Shown piece by piece: positions 37,535-46,078 of a stretch of 64,000 nucleotides of DNA. The translations under genes and the position numbers were made by a program. This DNA is from Gammaproteobacteria bacterium. Its GTDB lineage: Bacteria; Pseudomonadota; Gammaproteobacteria; Acidiferrobacterales; SZUA-150. Under the pieces are notes generated by a model, which saw nothing but the letters and a program-made list of their open reading frames with translations, ran no database searches and was not told the origin of the DNA. The stretch covers positions 37,331-101,330 of the forward strand of contig JAOUOD010000012.1 in assembly GCA_029880545.1 (NCBI GenBank), written 5' to 3'. How positions within the stretch are numbered: position 1 is the first letter of the stretch; every line of letters starts with the position of its first letter.

Positions 37535-38182
37535 CTAAGGTTCGATAATCCCTTTTCGTATGGCGAGATGTGCCAGTCCTGCAATGTTATTGACGTTTAA
37601 TTTCTGCAGTATTCGGGTCTGGTATGTGCCGACTGTTTTTGAACTCAGAAACAGGGCATCCGCCACCTCGTTAACGGATTTTCCTTCAGCCAGCATTCTG
37701 AATACTTCAAATTCTCGCTCGGACAGTTCCTTGACCGGGTCTTCTTCGCCGGCAATTCCGTGAAGGGCAATCTTTTGCGCTATATCTCGCTCAAGAAAGA
37801 CCTCACCCTTTGCGACGCATCGGACCGCACTGAGCAGCGCTTCAGGTGCAGTGCGCTTTGACAGGTAGCCAATCCCTCCTGCCTGTATGACCCTGGTAGG
37901 AAAAATCACATCCTGGTGAACGCTCAGCACCAGTATCCTGGCTTTTTCATCTTTCGATCGAATTCGTCTTATGGCTTCGAGACCGCCGATACCGGGCATC
38001 GTAAGATCCATAATGGTAACGTCCGGGTGGAGCAACATGTGTTCACGGTATGCCATCTCGCCCGAATCCACCTCGGCAACCACGGTCATATCCGGAGCAT
38101 CATCAAGCAATCGCCGTATACCGGCGCGGATAATCGCGTGGTCGTCAGCCAGAAGTACGGTGATGGTATTTTCTTTTTTCAT
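37535..38182 (-). CDS. NarL/FixJ-family response regulator
   Basis: The 215-residue regulator has a receiver domain with phospho-acceptor D59 (VTIMDLTMPGIGG) and a LuxR-type helix-turn-helix (about residues 148-205, LSEREFEVFRMLAEGKSVNEVADALFLSSKTVGTYQ). The pattern is close to the GacA/UvrY group. Its start overlaps the kinase stop (TAATG), so the pair is translated together. It may control genes including the chemosensory operon downstream; this is only positional inference. Confidence 0.93.
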   Translation of the reverse strand: MKKENTITVLLADDHAIIRAGIRRLLDDAPDMTVVAEVDSGEMAYREHMLLHPDVTIMDLTMPGIGGLEAIRRIRSKDEKARILVLSVHQDVIFPTRVIQAGGIGYLSKRTAPEALLSAVRCVAKGEVFLERDIAQKIALHGIAGEEDPVKELSEREFEVFRMLAEGKSVNEVADALFLSSKTVGTYQTRILQKLNVNNIAGLAHLAIRKGIIEP

Positions 38183-39519
38183 TACATACTTCCTTTTGGT
38201 GCAGCCTTGGCTGATCGATCCGATGATTTGCTGACCGGGATCAGCGCCACTACCGTAGTACCCCTGTTACGCGCAGACTGTACCTGCATTTCACCACCAA
38301 GGCTCTCAACCCGTTCGCGCATACCCAGCAGACCAAAACCGCTGCCGCTGTGTCGATGCGTTCGAGTCATGCCTCGGCCATTATCTTCAACGCTGACCAC
38401 AACATGGTCATCCTTTTCTGTTGTTACACGCACCAGCATGACATGAATCCGGGAGGCGGCCGCATGACGAATTACATTGGTCGTACATTCCTGGATCATT
38501 CGATATATGGATATATTGACGTCTTCTTCAAACCCATCAATCTCGCCGGAAATGGTAAGCCTGCAGGGCATTCCGGGTCGCCGCTCCCGCCAGTCCTTCA
38601 TGTAGGATTCGAGTGTCGCCAGCAGTCCCAGGTCATCCAGCACCGTAGGTCTCAAGCGCCTCATCATTGAATAAACGACGTCATAGATGTGGCTGACAAC
38701 TGCAATTATCGCTTCCGAACTTCGGTATATCGAATGCTCCCGATCCTTGCTTCGGCTGCTGATAAGAACCGCATCGGTTTTGATCGCGGTAAGCGATTGA
38801 CCAAATTCATCGTGGATCTCGCGTGCAAGCTTGCGATACTCCTGCTCCTGTATACCGATTAACTGTCTGGACAGTTTCCTGTTTTCCTGACCAAGCTTGT
38901 CACGCTCGATCATGCGCCCGACCATTTTGGCGGCTACTCGCAACAGTCGCTCATCATCTGAACTGCATTGGTATTCACCGGGAATCTTGAGCAGCATGAC
39001 GCCATAAAGTTCATCACCACCAAGATAAATCGGCAGGCAATAACAGGAGTCGGTCAGAGGTGCTGATGAACAATCTGATGAACCACCCGGAATCACAAAC
39101 GCTGACCGGCCGGTCAGCACTGACTCCAGGTCTTCAGCTGTAACGGGGAATTCAGGACAGCACCCGTGCAGATCAAAATTTTCCGGGCCTGTCGTGACAG
39201 ATCGCCAGTTTCCCGCATAATCCGCTTCGAGCAGCACTCCCGAGACCTTTTCCTTGGCCGGACCCCAATCCAGGGATGTCAGGGCTTCAACAATCTGCGC
39301 GATTCGATCGTGTATAAAGCTCGGTGATTCCACGGCTTCGAGTACCGCTTCCAATACAAGCAGATGCGCGTTTCCGGGAATACTGGAATCGGCTGCCAGG
39401 CTAACAACATTCCGATCCCCCTGCCGAGACTCTTCGTGGTCGCCATTCGCCGAATCATTGGGTTCCATTCCGAATCCACCAGCCAGATCATGGTCCAAAT
39501 CGGTTCCTGCCATCTTCAT
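38182..39519 (-). CDS. NarX-type (HisKA_3) sensor histidine kinase with GAF region
   Basis: The product of about 445 residues has no membrane segment. The N-terminal half (about residues 45-205) looks like a GAF sensor with several cysteines (HGCCPEF, SSDCSS, DSCYCLPIY). The dimerisation domain has the phospho-acceptor H236 (LAREIHDEFGQSL), and a HATPase domain follows (ECTTNVIRHA, VEDNGRGM, GFGLLGMRERVESLGG). The ATG at 39519 has a GGGAGAG ribosome site; an upstream TTG at 39534 is less likely. The cysteine clusters could sense redox or bind a metal; this is speculative. Confidence 0.9.
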   Translation of the reverse strand: MKMAGTDLDHDLAGGFGMEPNDSANGDHEESRQGDRNVVSLAADSSIPGNAHLLVLEAVLEAVESPSFIHDRIAQIVEALTSLDWGPAKEKVSGVLLEADYAGNWRSVTTGPENFDLHGCCPEFPVTAEDLESVLTGRSAFVIPGGSSDCSSAPLTDSCYCLPIYLGGDELYGVMLLKIPGEYQCSSDDERLLRVAAKMVGRMIERDKLGQENRKLSRQLIGIQEQEYRKLAREIHDEFGQSLTAIKTDAVLISSRSKDREHSIYRSSEAIIAVVSHIYDVVYSMMRRLRPTVLDDLGLLATLESYMKDWRERRPGMPCRLTISGEIDGFEEDVNISIYRMIQECTTNVIRHAAASRIHVMLVRVTTEKDDHVVVSVEDNGRGMTRTHRHSGSGFGLLGMRERVESLGGEMQVQSARNRGTTVVALIPVSKSSDRSAKAAPKGSM

Positions 39520-39934
39520 GAGACGCTCTCCCAAAACTTCTCAACCAATAACCCGCCGCATTCCGATTTTTAGGCGCCAACACTTGCTGAAAAATCACAG
39601 AAATCTACTGAACCGCGAAATACCAAATGTTGACTTTTTATTTATCCAACACCAAAAAAAGGTAAATTTCTGCTCCTCCTAGAGCATAGCCGCCCCAGAA
39701 AGTCATTCAACCCAGTTCACAAAACGTTACATTTAATAACTAAAATACTAAGTAAATTTGCAATTTAGAAATACCTGACCCCTTTCAGGAAACCGCTTGT
39801 TACGCAGTCATAACCCGGCCCCAGCCTGTTGTCTTTATGTGTTCCCTGATATATTGCCAAACAGAGCATGAACACCCCTGCAACCCCGGGTCTTGTCTCA
39901 CAATAACAACGGGAAGCGGAGAACGAGGAAAGTT
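39520..39934. promoter_or_regulatory. 415-bp AT-rich divergent intergenic region
   Basis: This separates the sensor kinase (minus) from the PAS-GGDEF-EAL gene (plus). It is clearly AT-richer than its surroundings from about 39640 to 39775. No gene is seen. A short inverted repeat CCTGA/TCAGG (39774-39789) is present. Both genes should have promoters here, but none is strong enough to mark. Confidence 0.5.
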
Positions 39935-41614
39935 ATGGACGCAAAACCTCTCGGCAACGATCACGCTGCAGACGAGACTTCACCCGCCGAACAAATTCTG
40001 GGTTCCCTCAGTGACGGTGTAGTCGGTATTAATCGGGCTAGCGAAATTACATTCATCAACCCTGTGGCCTGCAGCCTCACCGGGGTGACGCGCGGGGAAA
40101 TCATAGGGCAGCCGCTGTCCAGCGTTTTTGTTATCGAAGGCGGTGCGCACGCCCTGGAACCCGACTATATACAGCGGATTCTCAACCGGCAGGTTGGAAT
40201 TGGCCCGATTACCAAGCAGCAACTCAAGCCTCGCTCAGGCGAATCCATCCTGATTGATTACAGCATTACCCCTTTGGACATGAATCTGGCTGTCATCATG
40301 TTCCACGACCTGAGTCATATTGAGCCGGCCAACCGCACCCTGCTTTACCAGCTCAGTTATGATCCGCTCACACATCTGCCCAATCGCGACACCCTGCAGC
40401 AAACCCTGAACCAGGCGCATAATCGCTTTATCACCCAGCAAGGCATGTACTGTGTTCTGCTGCTTGACCTCGATCGATTCAAGCTGATCAACGACTGCTA
40501 CGGTCATTCCACCGGTGATGAGTTGCTGAAGCAACTGGCAAGACTCATGGCCGAATGCCTGCGCCCCCAGGATAGCCTGGGCCGCTGGGGTGGTGAAGAG
40601 TTTATCTGCATACTGCCGGACACCAATCTTGCTGACGGTTATGCCATCGCTGAACGAATTCGCAAAAAACTTGCGGATCATGTCGCCAGAATCAACAGTC
40701 GTGATGTCACTACCACAACCAGTATTGGTATCGCCAGTTACCCCGTAGATGGCGCTACCACGGAAGAAATACTCCGGGTTGCCGATTCAATGCTGTATGA
40801 AGCCAAGCGGGACGGCCGAAATACCACGTTCAGCAGCCTGACCAACAAGGTCAATATCCTGTCTATTGCCAGTCAGCTTGAAGAAGCGATTGAAAACGAT
40901 ACGATCGTCCCGGCCTACCAGCCTATTGTTGACCTGGCTACAGGCAATATCGTCGCTGATGAGGTCCTCGCGCGCATTGATGACAAGGAAGCCGGCCTTG
41001 TTGAGGCCGGAAAATTTATTGATGCCGCCTTGCAGCTGCAGTTAATCCACAAGATTGACCACACCATCATCAAGCAGGCCATTATGTCCTGCAGCGTGAA
41101 CGTACTGAGCGGTGGTGCGCCACGGCCACATTTCATCAATATATCCGCTGATCTTTTGCGTCATCCCGAGCTGGTTCAGGACATACTCGATACCGCTATC
41201 GCCCAATGTACTGCGTGCGGTGATGCCATAGGTGACGAAAAACCACTGGTTATCGAAATCACTGAGCACCAGCTCATCAGCAACGTCACGGAAGCAAAAA
41301 GAATCCTGCAACCGTTCCTGGATTTTGGCTTGCGCCTGGCAGTCGATGATTTCGGCAGCGGCTATTCGTCGCTGCACTACCTTGCCGACCTGCCGGTATC
41401 ATTCCTCAAGATTGAAGGCTCGTTGATCCAGCGCGTTACCACTGACAGGAAAGTGCGGGCTATTGTCAAAGGCATTCAGAATATTGCCGATGACCTGGAT
41501 CTCACCACTATTGCCGAATATATCGAGAACGAGGTCACCTATCGTGCGCTGCAGGACCTGGGCGTATCCTGGGGCCAGGGATATTACTTTGGCGAGCCCG
41601 AGCTGAAGCAGTAA
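39935..41614 (+). CDS. PAS-GGDEF-EAL protein (c-di-GMP turnover)
   Basis: The product of 559 residues has no membrane helix. It has a PAS domain (about residues 18-130, EQILGSLSDGVVGINRASEITFINPVA), a GGDEF domain with the active motif GGEEF (RWGGEEFICIL) and a C-terminal EAL-type domain. In the latter the signature is EVL (VADEVLARID), while other catalytic landmarks are kept: HFINISAD, VIEITEH, VDDFGSGYSSL, FLKIEG and IAEYIENE. It may be a diguanylate cyclase, a phosphodiesterase, or both. The ATG at 39935 has a GAGGAA ribosome site; a TTG at 39893 is less likely. Confidence 0.92.
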   Translation: MDAKPLGNDHAADETSPAEQILGSLSDGVVGINRASEITFINPVACSLTGVTRGEIIGQPLSSVFVIEGGAHALEPDYIQRILNRQVGIGPITKQQLKPRSGESILIDYSITPLDMNLAVIMFHDLSHIEPANRTLLYQLSYDPLTHLPNRDTLQQTLNQAHNRFITQQGMYCVLLLDLDRFKLINDCYGHSTGDELLKQLARLMAECLRPQDSLGRWGGEEFICILPDTNLADGYAIAERIRKKLADHVARINSRDVTTTTSIGIASYPVDGATTEEILRVADSMLYEAKRDGRNTTFSSLTNKVNILSIASQLEEAIENDTIVPAYQPIVDLATGNIVADEVLARIDDKEAGLVEAGKFIDAALQLQLIHKIDHTIIKQAIMSCSVNVLSGGAPRPHFINISADLLRHPELVQDILDTAIAQCTACGDAIGDEKPLVIEITEHQLISNVTEAKRILQPFLDFGLRLAVDDFGSGYSSLHYLADLPVSFLKIEGSLIQRVTTDRKVRAIVKGIQNIADDLDLTTIAEYIENEVTYRALQDLGVSWGQGYYFGEPELKQ

Positions 41615-41704
41615 CAGAAAACCCTTCCCCGGTTCCATTGACATGCTACCGACTACCGGGCGTGTCGCTGCAACCAAACCGGAACGGCAAACAAGGAGAA
41701 AGGT

Positions 41705-42283
41705 ATGATAGGAAAGAAAAATGTTGTGTTCGGCTTCCTGTTTCTCGCGCTAAGCGCAATTCTCGGCCCCGTCATGATCGTAAAATACATTCCCGATGTG
41801 CAAGCCACAGCGACCGCAAAACAGGAGAAAATAGGATTCCTGCAACAGGCGGCAGAATCAGGATTCGAAGTTGACCTGGAGCCCATGGACGCCAAGACAC
41901 TGGCCCAGGCCAACACAAAGGCGGTACTGGCACTGTCTGCCGACCTGAACAGCCAGTCGGCCATGGACATGATCAAGGGTGGACCACACGCACACGGCAA
42001 TCTTGAGGCGTTGCTGAATATTGTGGTTGGAATTTTTCTTGGTTTTGTCGCTGCCAAACGACTGTTCAAGCAAATAATCAGCTGGATGTTTATCATCGGT
42101 ACGCTGATGCATGCCGGCCTGCTCTACGCATCACGCGCACTAGGTCAGGGCTGGGCTGACAGCATCATGTTTTCACCTGTTGGCCCGGTCGGTCCGGCGC
42201 TGATCGTACTTGGCCTGGTTCTTTGCGGCGTCATTGCCATTACCGGTTTTCGCGGCGAGCCGGTACGCGACAAGCTGATGTAA
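41705..42283 (+). CDS. four-helix membrane protein, function unknown
   Basis: The 192-residue protein follows a strong AGGAGAAAGG ribosome site. It has an N-terminal membrane helix (about residues 7-28), a soluble loop of about 75 residues ending PHAHGN, and three closely spaced helices (about 103-122, 125-145, 158-180). Histidines sit at the membrane edges (HAHGN, LMHAG), which could bind haem or metal, but this is speculative. It is not recognised as a known family. It is convergent with the LbtU-like gene. Confidence 0.75.
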   Translation: MIGKKNVVFGFLFLALSAILGPVMIVKYIPDVQATATAKQEKIGFLQQAAESGFEVDLEPMDAKTLAQANTKAVLALSADLNSQSAMDMIKGGPHAHGNLEALLNIVVGIFLGFVAAKRLFKQIISWMFIIGTLMHAGLLYASRALGQGWADSIMFSPVGPVGPALIVLGLVLCGVIAITGFRGEPVRDKLM

Positions 42284-42300
42284 CTAAACGGCCTCGATCG

Positions 42301-42329
42301 GGCCGGCAAACCACCATCGGTTGCCGGCC
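42301..42329. terminator. hairpin between convergent genes (weak terminator candidate)
   Basis: A 9-bp perfect stem, GGCCGGCAA (42301-42309) with TTGCCGGCC (42321-42329), has an 11-nt loop and lies between the two convergent stops. There is no T-run on either side, so intrinsic termination is uncertain. Confidence 0.4.
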
Positions 42330-42350
42330 TTGACGAGGTTAATGCAAGAA

Positions 42351-43391
42351 CTAGAACTCCATGGCCAGCTGCACGGTAGTTGTCTTCGTGGTTTCCCCGG
42401 TACCGCCATCAGCAAGACTATAGTCGTCTTCGGTCATGCTCTCGAAAGCCAGCGTCGTCTTGTCGTAAATCGCAATGCGAACAGCGGCCAGGCTGCGCGT
42501 TTCGGGCAAGCCGAGCGCAACAGCTTCCTCGGTAGTTTGTTTGCCGGCCGCAACGGTCATCTCCATTCCGCCAACCGGAAATGAAACGGCAATTTCGGAA
42601 TTGGTAGCCACCGGTTGTGCGCCTCGAGCCTGCCACGCCAGTTCTGTCACATCGAACTCGTCAGCGGCGCTTACCTGTTCAACGATAATACTTACCGGTT
42701 TATAGGCAACCTGAAGAAATGCCGAGTTGCCAGCGACATATTGAACAAGTTCAGGTGCCGCCAGGTTACCGCTAATGCCGTCTGTATCCGCTATGTTGTT
42801 GATATACCCGGCACCCACGGCAAAACTTACAGGACCTTCTTCAAGCGTATACGAAATCGCGTAGCCGTACTGGTCAGCCTCGTCATTACCCGCCAGCGCA
42901 TCGCTGGCTTCAATGGTATCGCCATTAAACGTAAATCCGGACAGCGTAATACCGGCCTCTTCCATTCCTGCCTGCAACGCTGCTTCACGGATTTCGCCCA
43001 GTTCAAGCGTCAACGGATCCGAGATCATATTGCTGTCATAATGTCCAAACGGGACAAACATTCTTCCGGCAGATACGAAATAGAGGTTGTTCTTTGCATG
43101 TACCGTAATAGTTGCTTCGTCAACTTCCCATGGCTCCGTAGCCCCGTCTTCATGCAATACGAGTATATGACCATCAACAAATTCATTAAGCTTTGCATCG
43201 ATGCCCAGCTCAACAGTTGCCAGCGCATAACCGCTTTCCCGCGTGCCATCATCAAACTTCACGGCACCGTATTCAGCTTCTATTACGCCGCCAATTGCTA
43301 CGCTGTTCTCGGCCCACGCGTTTGATGCCGGGATTAGCCCGGCAATCATTAATATTCCTGCATACCCGTTGATAAACCTGAAATTATTCAT
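42351..43391 (-). CDS. LbtU-family outer-membrane porin-like protein
   Basis: The product of 346 residues has a signal peptide (MNNFRFINGYAGIL... to AWAEN) and a beta-rich body ending in Phe (QLAMEF), the usual C-terminus of outer-membrane barrels. The segments LATVELGIDAKLNEFVDGHI, VDEATITVH, MFVPFGHYDSNMISDPLTLE and LGEIREAALQAG match the LbtU family, named from the Legionella legiobactin siderophore receptor. Many members outside Legionella have no proven siderophore link. The start at 43391 follows a GGAGGCAG ribosome site; the frame extends upstream to 43451. Confidence 0.82.
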   Translation of the reverse strand: MNNFRFINGYAGILMIAGLIPASNAWAENSVAIGGVIEAEYGAVKFDDGTRESGYALATVELGIDAKLNEFVDGHILVLHEDGATEPWEVDEATITVHAKNNLYFVSAGRMFVPFGHYDSNMISDPLTLELGEIREAALQAGMEEAGITLSGFTFNGDTIEASDALAGNDEADQYGYAISYTLEEGPVSFAVGAGYINNIADTDGISGNLAAPELVQYVAGNSAFLQVAYKPVSIIVEQVSAADEFDVTELAWQARGAQPVATNSEIAVSFPVGGMEMTVAAGKQTTEEAVALGLPETRSLAAVRIAIYDKTTLAFESMTEDDYSLADGGTGETTKTTTVQLAMEF

Positions 43392-43581
43392 AGCTGCTGC
43401 CTCCTGCAGGTCATCGCCGACGATGAACCCAAATTTACGCTGTTGCGACAAGATATAGTCGTTGCAAACTGAAAAAACAAGAAACCAGTCAAAATGCCAC
43501 CACTCTTGTTATTGCCAGCAGCAGTAGCGCCATGATGGTCAAAGGAATCAGAAGTCGGGCAAGCAACATGGAAGGAGGAAT

Positions 43582-43657
43582 TGGTGGGCCGTGTAGGGGT
43601 CGAACCTACGACCATCGGATTAAGAGTCCGGTGCTCTACCAACTGAGCTAACGGCCC
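43582..43657 (-). tRNA. tRNA-Lys (CUU)
   Basis: The 76-nt gene starts GGGCCGTTAGCTCAGTTGG on the minus strand, has anticodon loop CTCTTAA (anticodon CTT), T arm GTAGGTTCGACCCC and an encoded CCA. It is the last of four tRNA genes in a row. Confidence 0.96.
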
Positions 43658-43739
43658 ACGGGTCTGGATTGATGTTTCAATCCACTACTGCTCCCCGCCG
43701 GGGGTGCCAAGCATAGCCGAAACTTGCTCGACAGGAAAC

Positions 43740-43816
43740 TGGGGTGAACGATGGGACTCGAACCCACGACGACCGGAATCACAATCCGGGGCTCTACCAA
43801 CTGAGCTACGCTCACC
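43740..43816 (-). tRNA. tRNA-His (GUG)
   Basis: The gene starts GTGAGCGTAGCTCAGTTGG on the minus strand, has anticodon loop TTGTGAT (anticodon GTG) and an encoded CCA. The extra G at position -1 that marks tRNA-His is encoded in the DNA (43816) opposite C73. Confidence 0.96.
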
Positions 43817-43885
43817 ATTGTACTGCTGCTTTACTCTTGCCTCGCCCCGTTACCGGGCCGGTATAAATTATACCGGTATAGCGTA

Positions 43886-44247
43886 TGGCGCGCCCGACAG
43901 GAATCGAACCTGTAACCTACGGCTTAGCTTACCCGCTACAGCTTTCGCTGCCGAAGCTGTTACCCGATAGTTCGGGCAGCAATTACTCCGTTTGGAGTCT
44001 GGACTATATCTTCACCATCTCAGGTGGGGCACGTATAGTCTCTACGGATCCCGGGTCGATGCTGCTGTCCCGGTTTCCTCGGTATTGCCATCGCCGTGAC
44101 GCGTTAAGGTTCCACCGATACAGTGCCCTGCACTTTGCCGATTCCTGGTTCCCGGCAAAGGCTCCTAGTGGCAGTCCGTTCATTGATTTTAGCAATGACG
44201 ACTTACCGCTCAAAGGCCGTTGCTCTATCCGATTGAGCTACGGGCGC
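43886..44247 (-). tRNA. tRNA-Arg (UCU) interrupted by a group I intron
   Basis: The 5' exon (44213-44247, 35 nt) ends after the second base of TT in the anticodon loop, and the 3' exon (43886-43927, 42 nt) starts CTAAGCC and ends with an encoded CCA. Joined, they give a 77-nt tRNA with anticodon stem ACGGC/GCCGT and loop CTTCTAA (anticodon TCT), very close to E. coli tRNA-Arg(UCU). The 285 nt between them carry a group I intron core. Confidence 0.92.
43928..44212 (-). ncRNA. group I intron (IC3-like ribozyme) in tRNA-Arg
   Basis: The core matches the Azoarcus tRNA intron: GTAGAGACTATACGT (44031-44045) and ATAGTCCAG form P7, with the P8 region CACC...GGTG between them. Perfectly paired elements are P3 GGGCAC/GTGCCC (44123-44128 with 44027-44032) and a P2-like stem CTTTGCCG/CGGCAAAG (44133-44140, 44153-44160). 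P9 hairpins lie at 43985-43998, 43963-43976 and 43938-43960. The intron would end in G (43928 on the complement), as group I introns do. It encodes no protein. Junctions were placed by restoring the tRNA. Confidence 0.9.
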
Positions 44248-44250
44248 ATT

Positions 44251-44327
44251 TGGTCGGGGTGGAGGGATTCGAACCCCCGACACCCTGGTCCCAAACCAGG
44301 TGCGCTACCAGGCTGCGCTACACCCCG
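44251..44327 (-). tRNA. tRNA-Pro (UGG)
   Basis: The 77-nt gene starts CGGGGTGTAGCGCAGCCTGG on the minus strand, has anticodon loop TTTGGGA (anticodon TGG), T arm GGGGGTTCGAATCCC and an encoded CCA. It is the first of the cluster, only 3 bp before tRNA-Arg. Confidence 0.97.
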
Positions 44328-44485
44328 AATTTGCCATTATAGCCGCTCCATACTGCTGTCGCGACGCCGGCGAGGGCCGAACTATACGGATGCCGGGACA
44401 ATATCACAACACCCTTGGCGCAATTATTCAGGCATGCGATTATCGCGACCCCGAGCAGGGTATTCCGGCAAAAGGTTTGGTGGTC

Positions 44486-45343
44486 ATGACAGCAAAAATT
44501 CTCGATGGAAAACAGGTAGCAGCCGAGCTGCGCCAGGCGATCAAGCTGCGCGTGGATCAGCGACTGGCGGCAGGCAAGCGGGCACCGGGGCTCGCCGTGG
44601 TCAAGATCGGGCAGGATCCCGCATCAGAGATCTACGTGCACAACAAGCGCAACGCCTGTGCCGAGGTGGGAATCACTTCCTTCGCGCACGACCTGCCCGA
44701 AAGCACCAGCCAGGAAACGCTGCTCAACCTGATTGACGAGCTTAACGAGGACAGCCAGGTAGACGGTATCCTGATCCAGCTGCCGGCACCAAAACACATC
44801 GATCCGCAGACCATTCTTGAGCGAATTCATCCGACCAAGGATGTTGACGGGTTCCACCCCTACAATATCGGTCGCCTGGCCGTACGTATGCCCGTGCTGA
44901 GATCCTGCACACCCCGAGGCGTAATGACGCTGCTGAAACACACGGGTCAGCCCATCCGGGGGATGGATTCGGTTGTTGTCGGTGCTTCCAATATTGTGGG
45001 TCGGCCCATGTCACTGGAATTATTGCTGGCTGGCTGCACCGTCACCACCTGCCATCGCTTCACCAAGGACACGCCCAGCCATGTGCGCAATGCCGACATT
45101 GTTGTAGTTGCTGTCGGCGTTCCGGAGATGGTGAAAGGCGACTGGATCAAGCCCGGCGCGATTGTCATCGACGTCGGCATGAATCGCCTGGATGACGGCC
45201 GCCTGGTCGGTGACGTGGAATTTGAATCTGCACGCCAACACGCGTCCTGGATTACCCCGGTGCCCGGCGGTGTCGGCCCCATGACTGTCGCCACCCTCCT
45301 GGAAAATACGCTCGACGCTGCCGAGTCTCACGACCCGCTATGA
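44486..45343 (+). CDS. folD: bifunctional methylenetetrahydrofolate dehydrogenase / cyclohydrolase
   Basis: The enzyme of 285 residues interconverts 5,10-methylene- and 10-formyl-tetrahydrofolate. Signatures are [14 protein letters not shown] with the catalytic Lys, [21 protein letters not shown], the nucleotide-binding [17 protein letters not shown] and [11 protein letters not shown]. The frame is open to 44300, but [12 protein letters not shown] at 44486 is the family start and leaves room for a promoter after tRNA-Pro. Its stop overlaps the rhomboid start by 4 bp. Confidence 0.95.
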   Translation: MTAKILDGKQVAAELRQAIKLRVDQRLAAGKRAPGLAVVKIGQDPASEIYVHNKRNACAEVGITSFAHDLPESTSQETLLNLIDELNEDSQVDGILIQLPAPKHIDPQTILERIHPTKDVDGFHPYNIGRLAVRMPVLRSCTPRGVMTLLKHTGQPIRGMDSVVVGASNIVGRPMSLELLLAGCTVTTCHRFTKDTPSHVRNADIVVVAVGVPEMVKGDWIKPGAIVIDVGMNRLDDGRLVGDVEFESARQHASWITPVPGGVGPMTVATLLENTLDAAESHDPL

Positions 45344-46023
45344 TCCCGCTGCACGACGACAACCCTACCGAACGGTTTCCCGTCGTCTCGGTAGCACTGA
45401 TCCTGGCGTGCTCCACACTATTCCTGTACCAGGTCAGCCTCGGCGACAAGGCCGGGCACGCCCTGGTCATCGCGCTGGGATCGATCCCGGCGGTTCTGTT
45501 CGGCAAACAGATGCTGCCACCCGAGCTGGCGCTGATTCCGGTGGAAGCCACGCTGATTAGCTCGATGTTTCTGCACGGTGGCTGGATGCACTTGATCGGC
45601 AACATGCTGTACTTGTGGATTTTCGGCAACAACGTCGAAGACGCCATGTCCCGCCCGCGTTTTATCGTGTTTTACACGCTATGCGGCTTGATCGCGGCTC
45701 TCAGCCATGCCCTGCCCAATGCGAACTCGGCTATACCCATGATTGGCGCCAGCGGCGCCATTTCAGGCGTACTCGGTGGTTACCTGCTGTTGCATCCAAA
45801 AGCCCGGGTACTGGTTCTGATCCCGCTGGGTTTTGCCAGCCAATTGATTCGATTGCCGGCGATGCTGGTGCTGGCATTCTGGTTCGTTCTGCAAGTGGTC
45901 AACTCTATTCTGGCCGATTCCACCGGTGGTGGCGTAGCCTGGGGAGCGCACGTTGGCGGATTTGTCGCTGGGTTGGTTCTGCTGCCGCTCTTCAAACGGC
46001 GGTCAGTCCGGCTGTTTAATTAA
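45340..46023 (+). CDS. rhomboid family intramembrane serine protease
   Basis: This 227-residue, six-helix membrane protein has the rhomboid catalytic Ser in [13 protein letters not shown] (about residues 130-142), the His in [12 protein letters not shown] and the conserved [20 protein letters not shown] loop. It overlaps folD (ATGA), so translation is coupled, although the two functions have no obvious link. The substrate is unknown. Confidence 0.92.
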   Translation: MIPLHDDNPTERFPVVSVALILACSTLFLYQVSLGDKAGHALVIALGSIPAVLFGKQMLPPELALIPVEATLISSMFLHGGWMHLIGNMLYLWIFGNNVEDAMSRPRFIVFYTLCGLIAALSHALPNANSAIPMIGASGAISGVLGGYLLLHPKARVLVLIPLGFASQLIRLPAMLVLAFWFVLQVVNSILADSTGGGVAWGAHVGGFVAGLVLLPLFKRRSVRLFN

Positions 46024-46078
46024 CAACAATCCCGCGACCACGCTCAGGCTGGCACCCCAACCAAAACCAACAAATGAC

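Noticed and set aside
37326..37538. 70-codon plus-strand frame in the gap before the NarL-type regulator
   Set aside because: It has no family match or ribosome site, and two Cys-rich ends look random.
43885..44736. Plus-strand frame of 283 codons across the tRNA cluster
   Set aside because: It runs through tRNA-Arg, its intron and tRNA-Pro and into folD out of frame; the RNA features explain the sequence.
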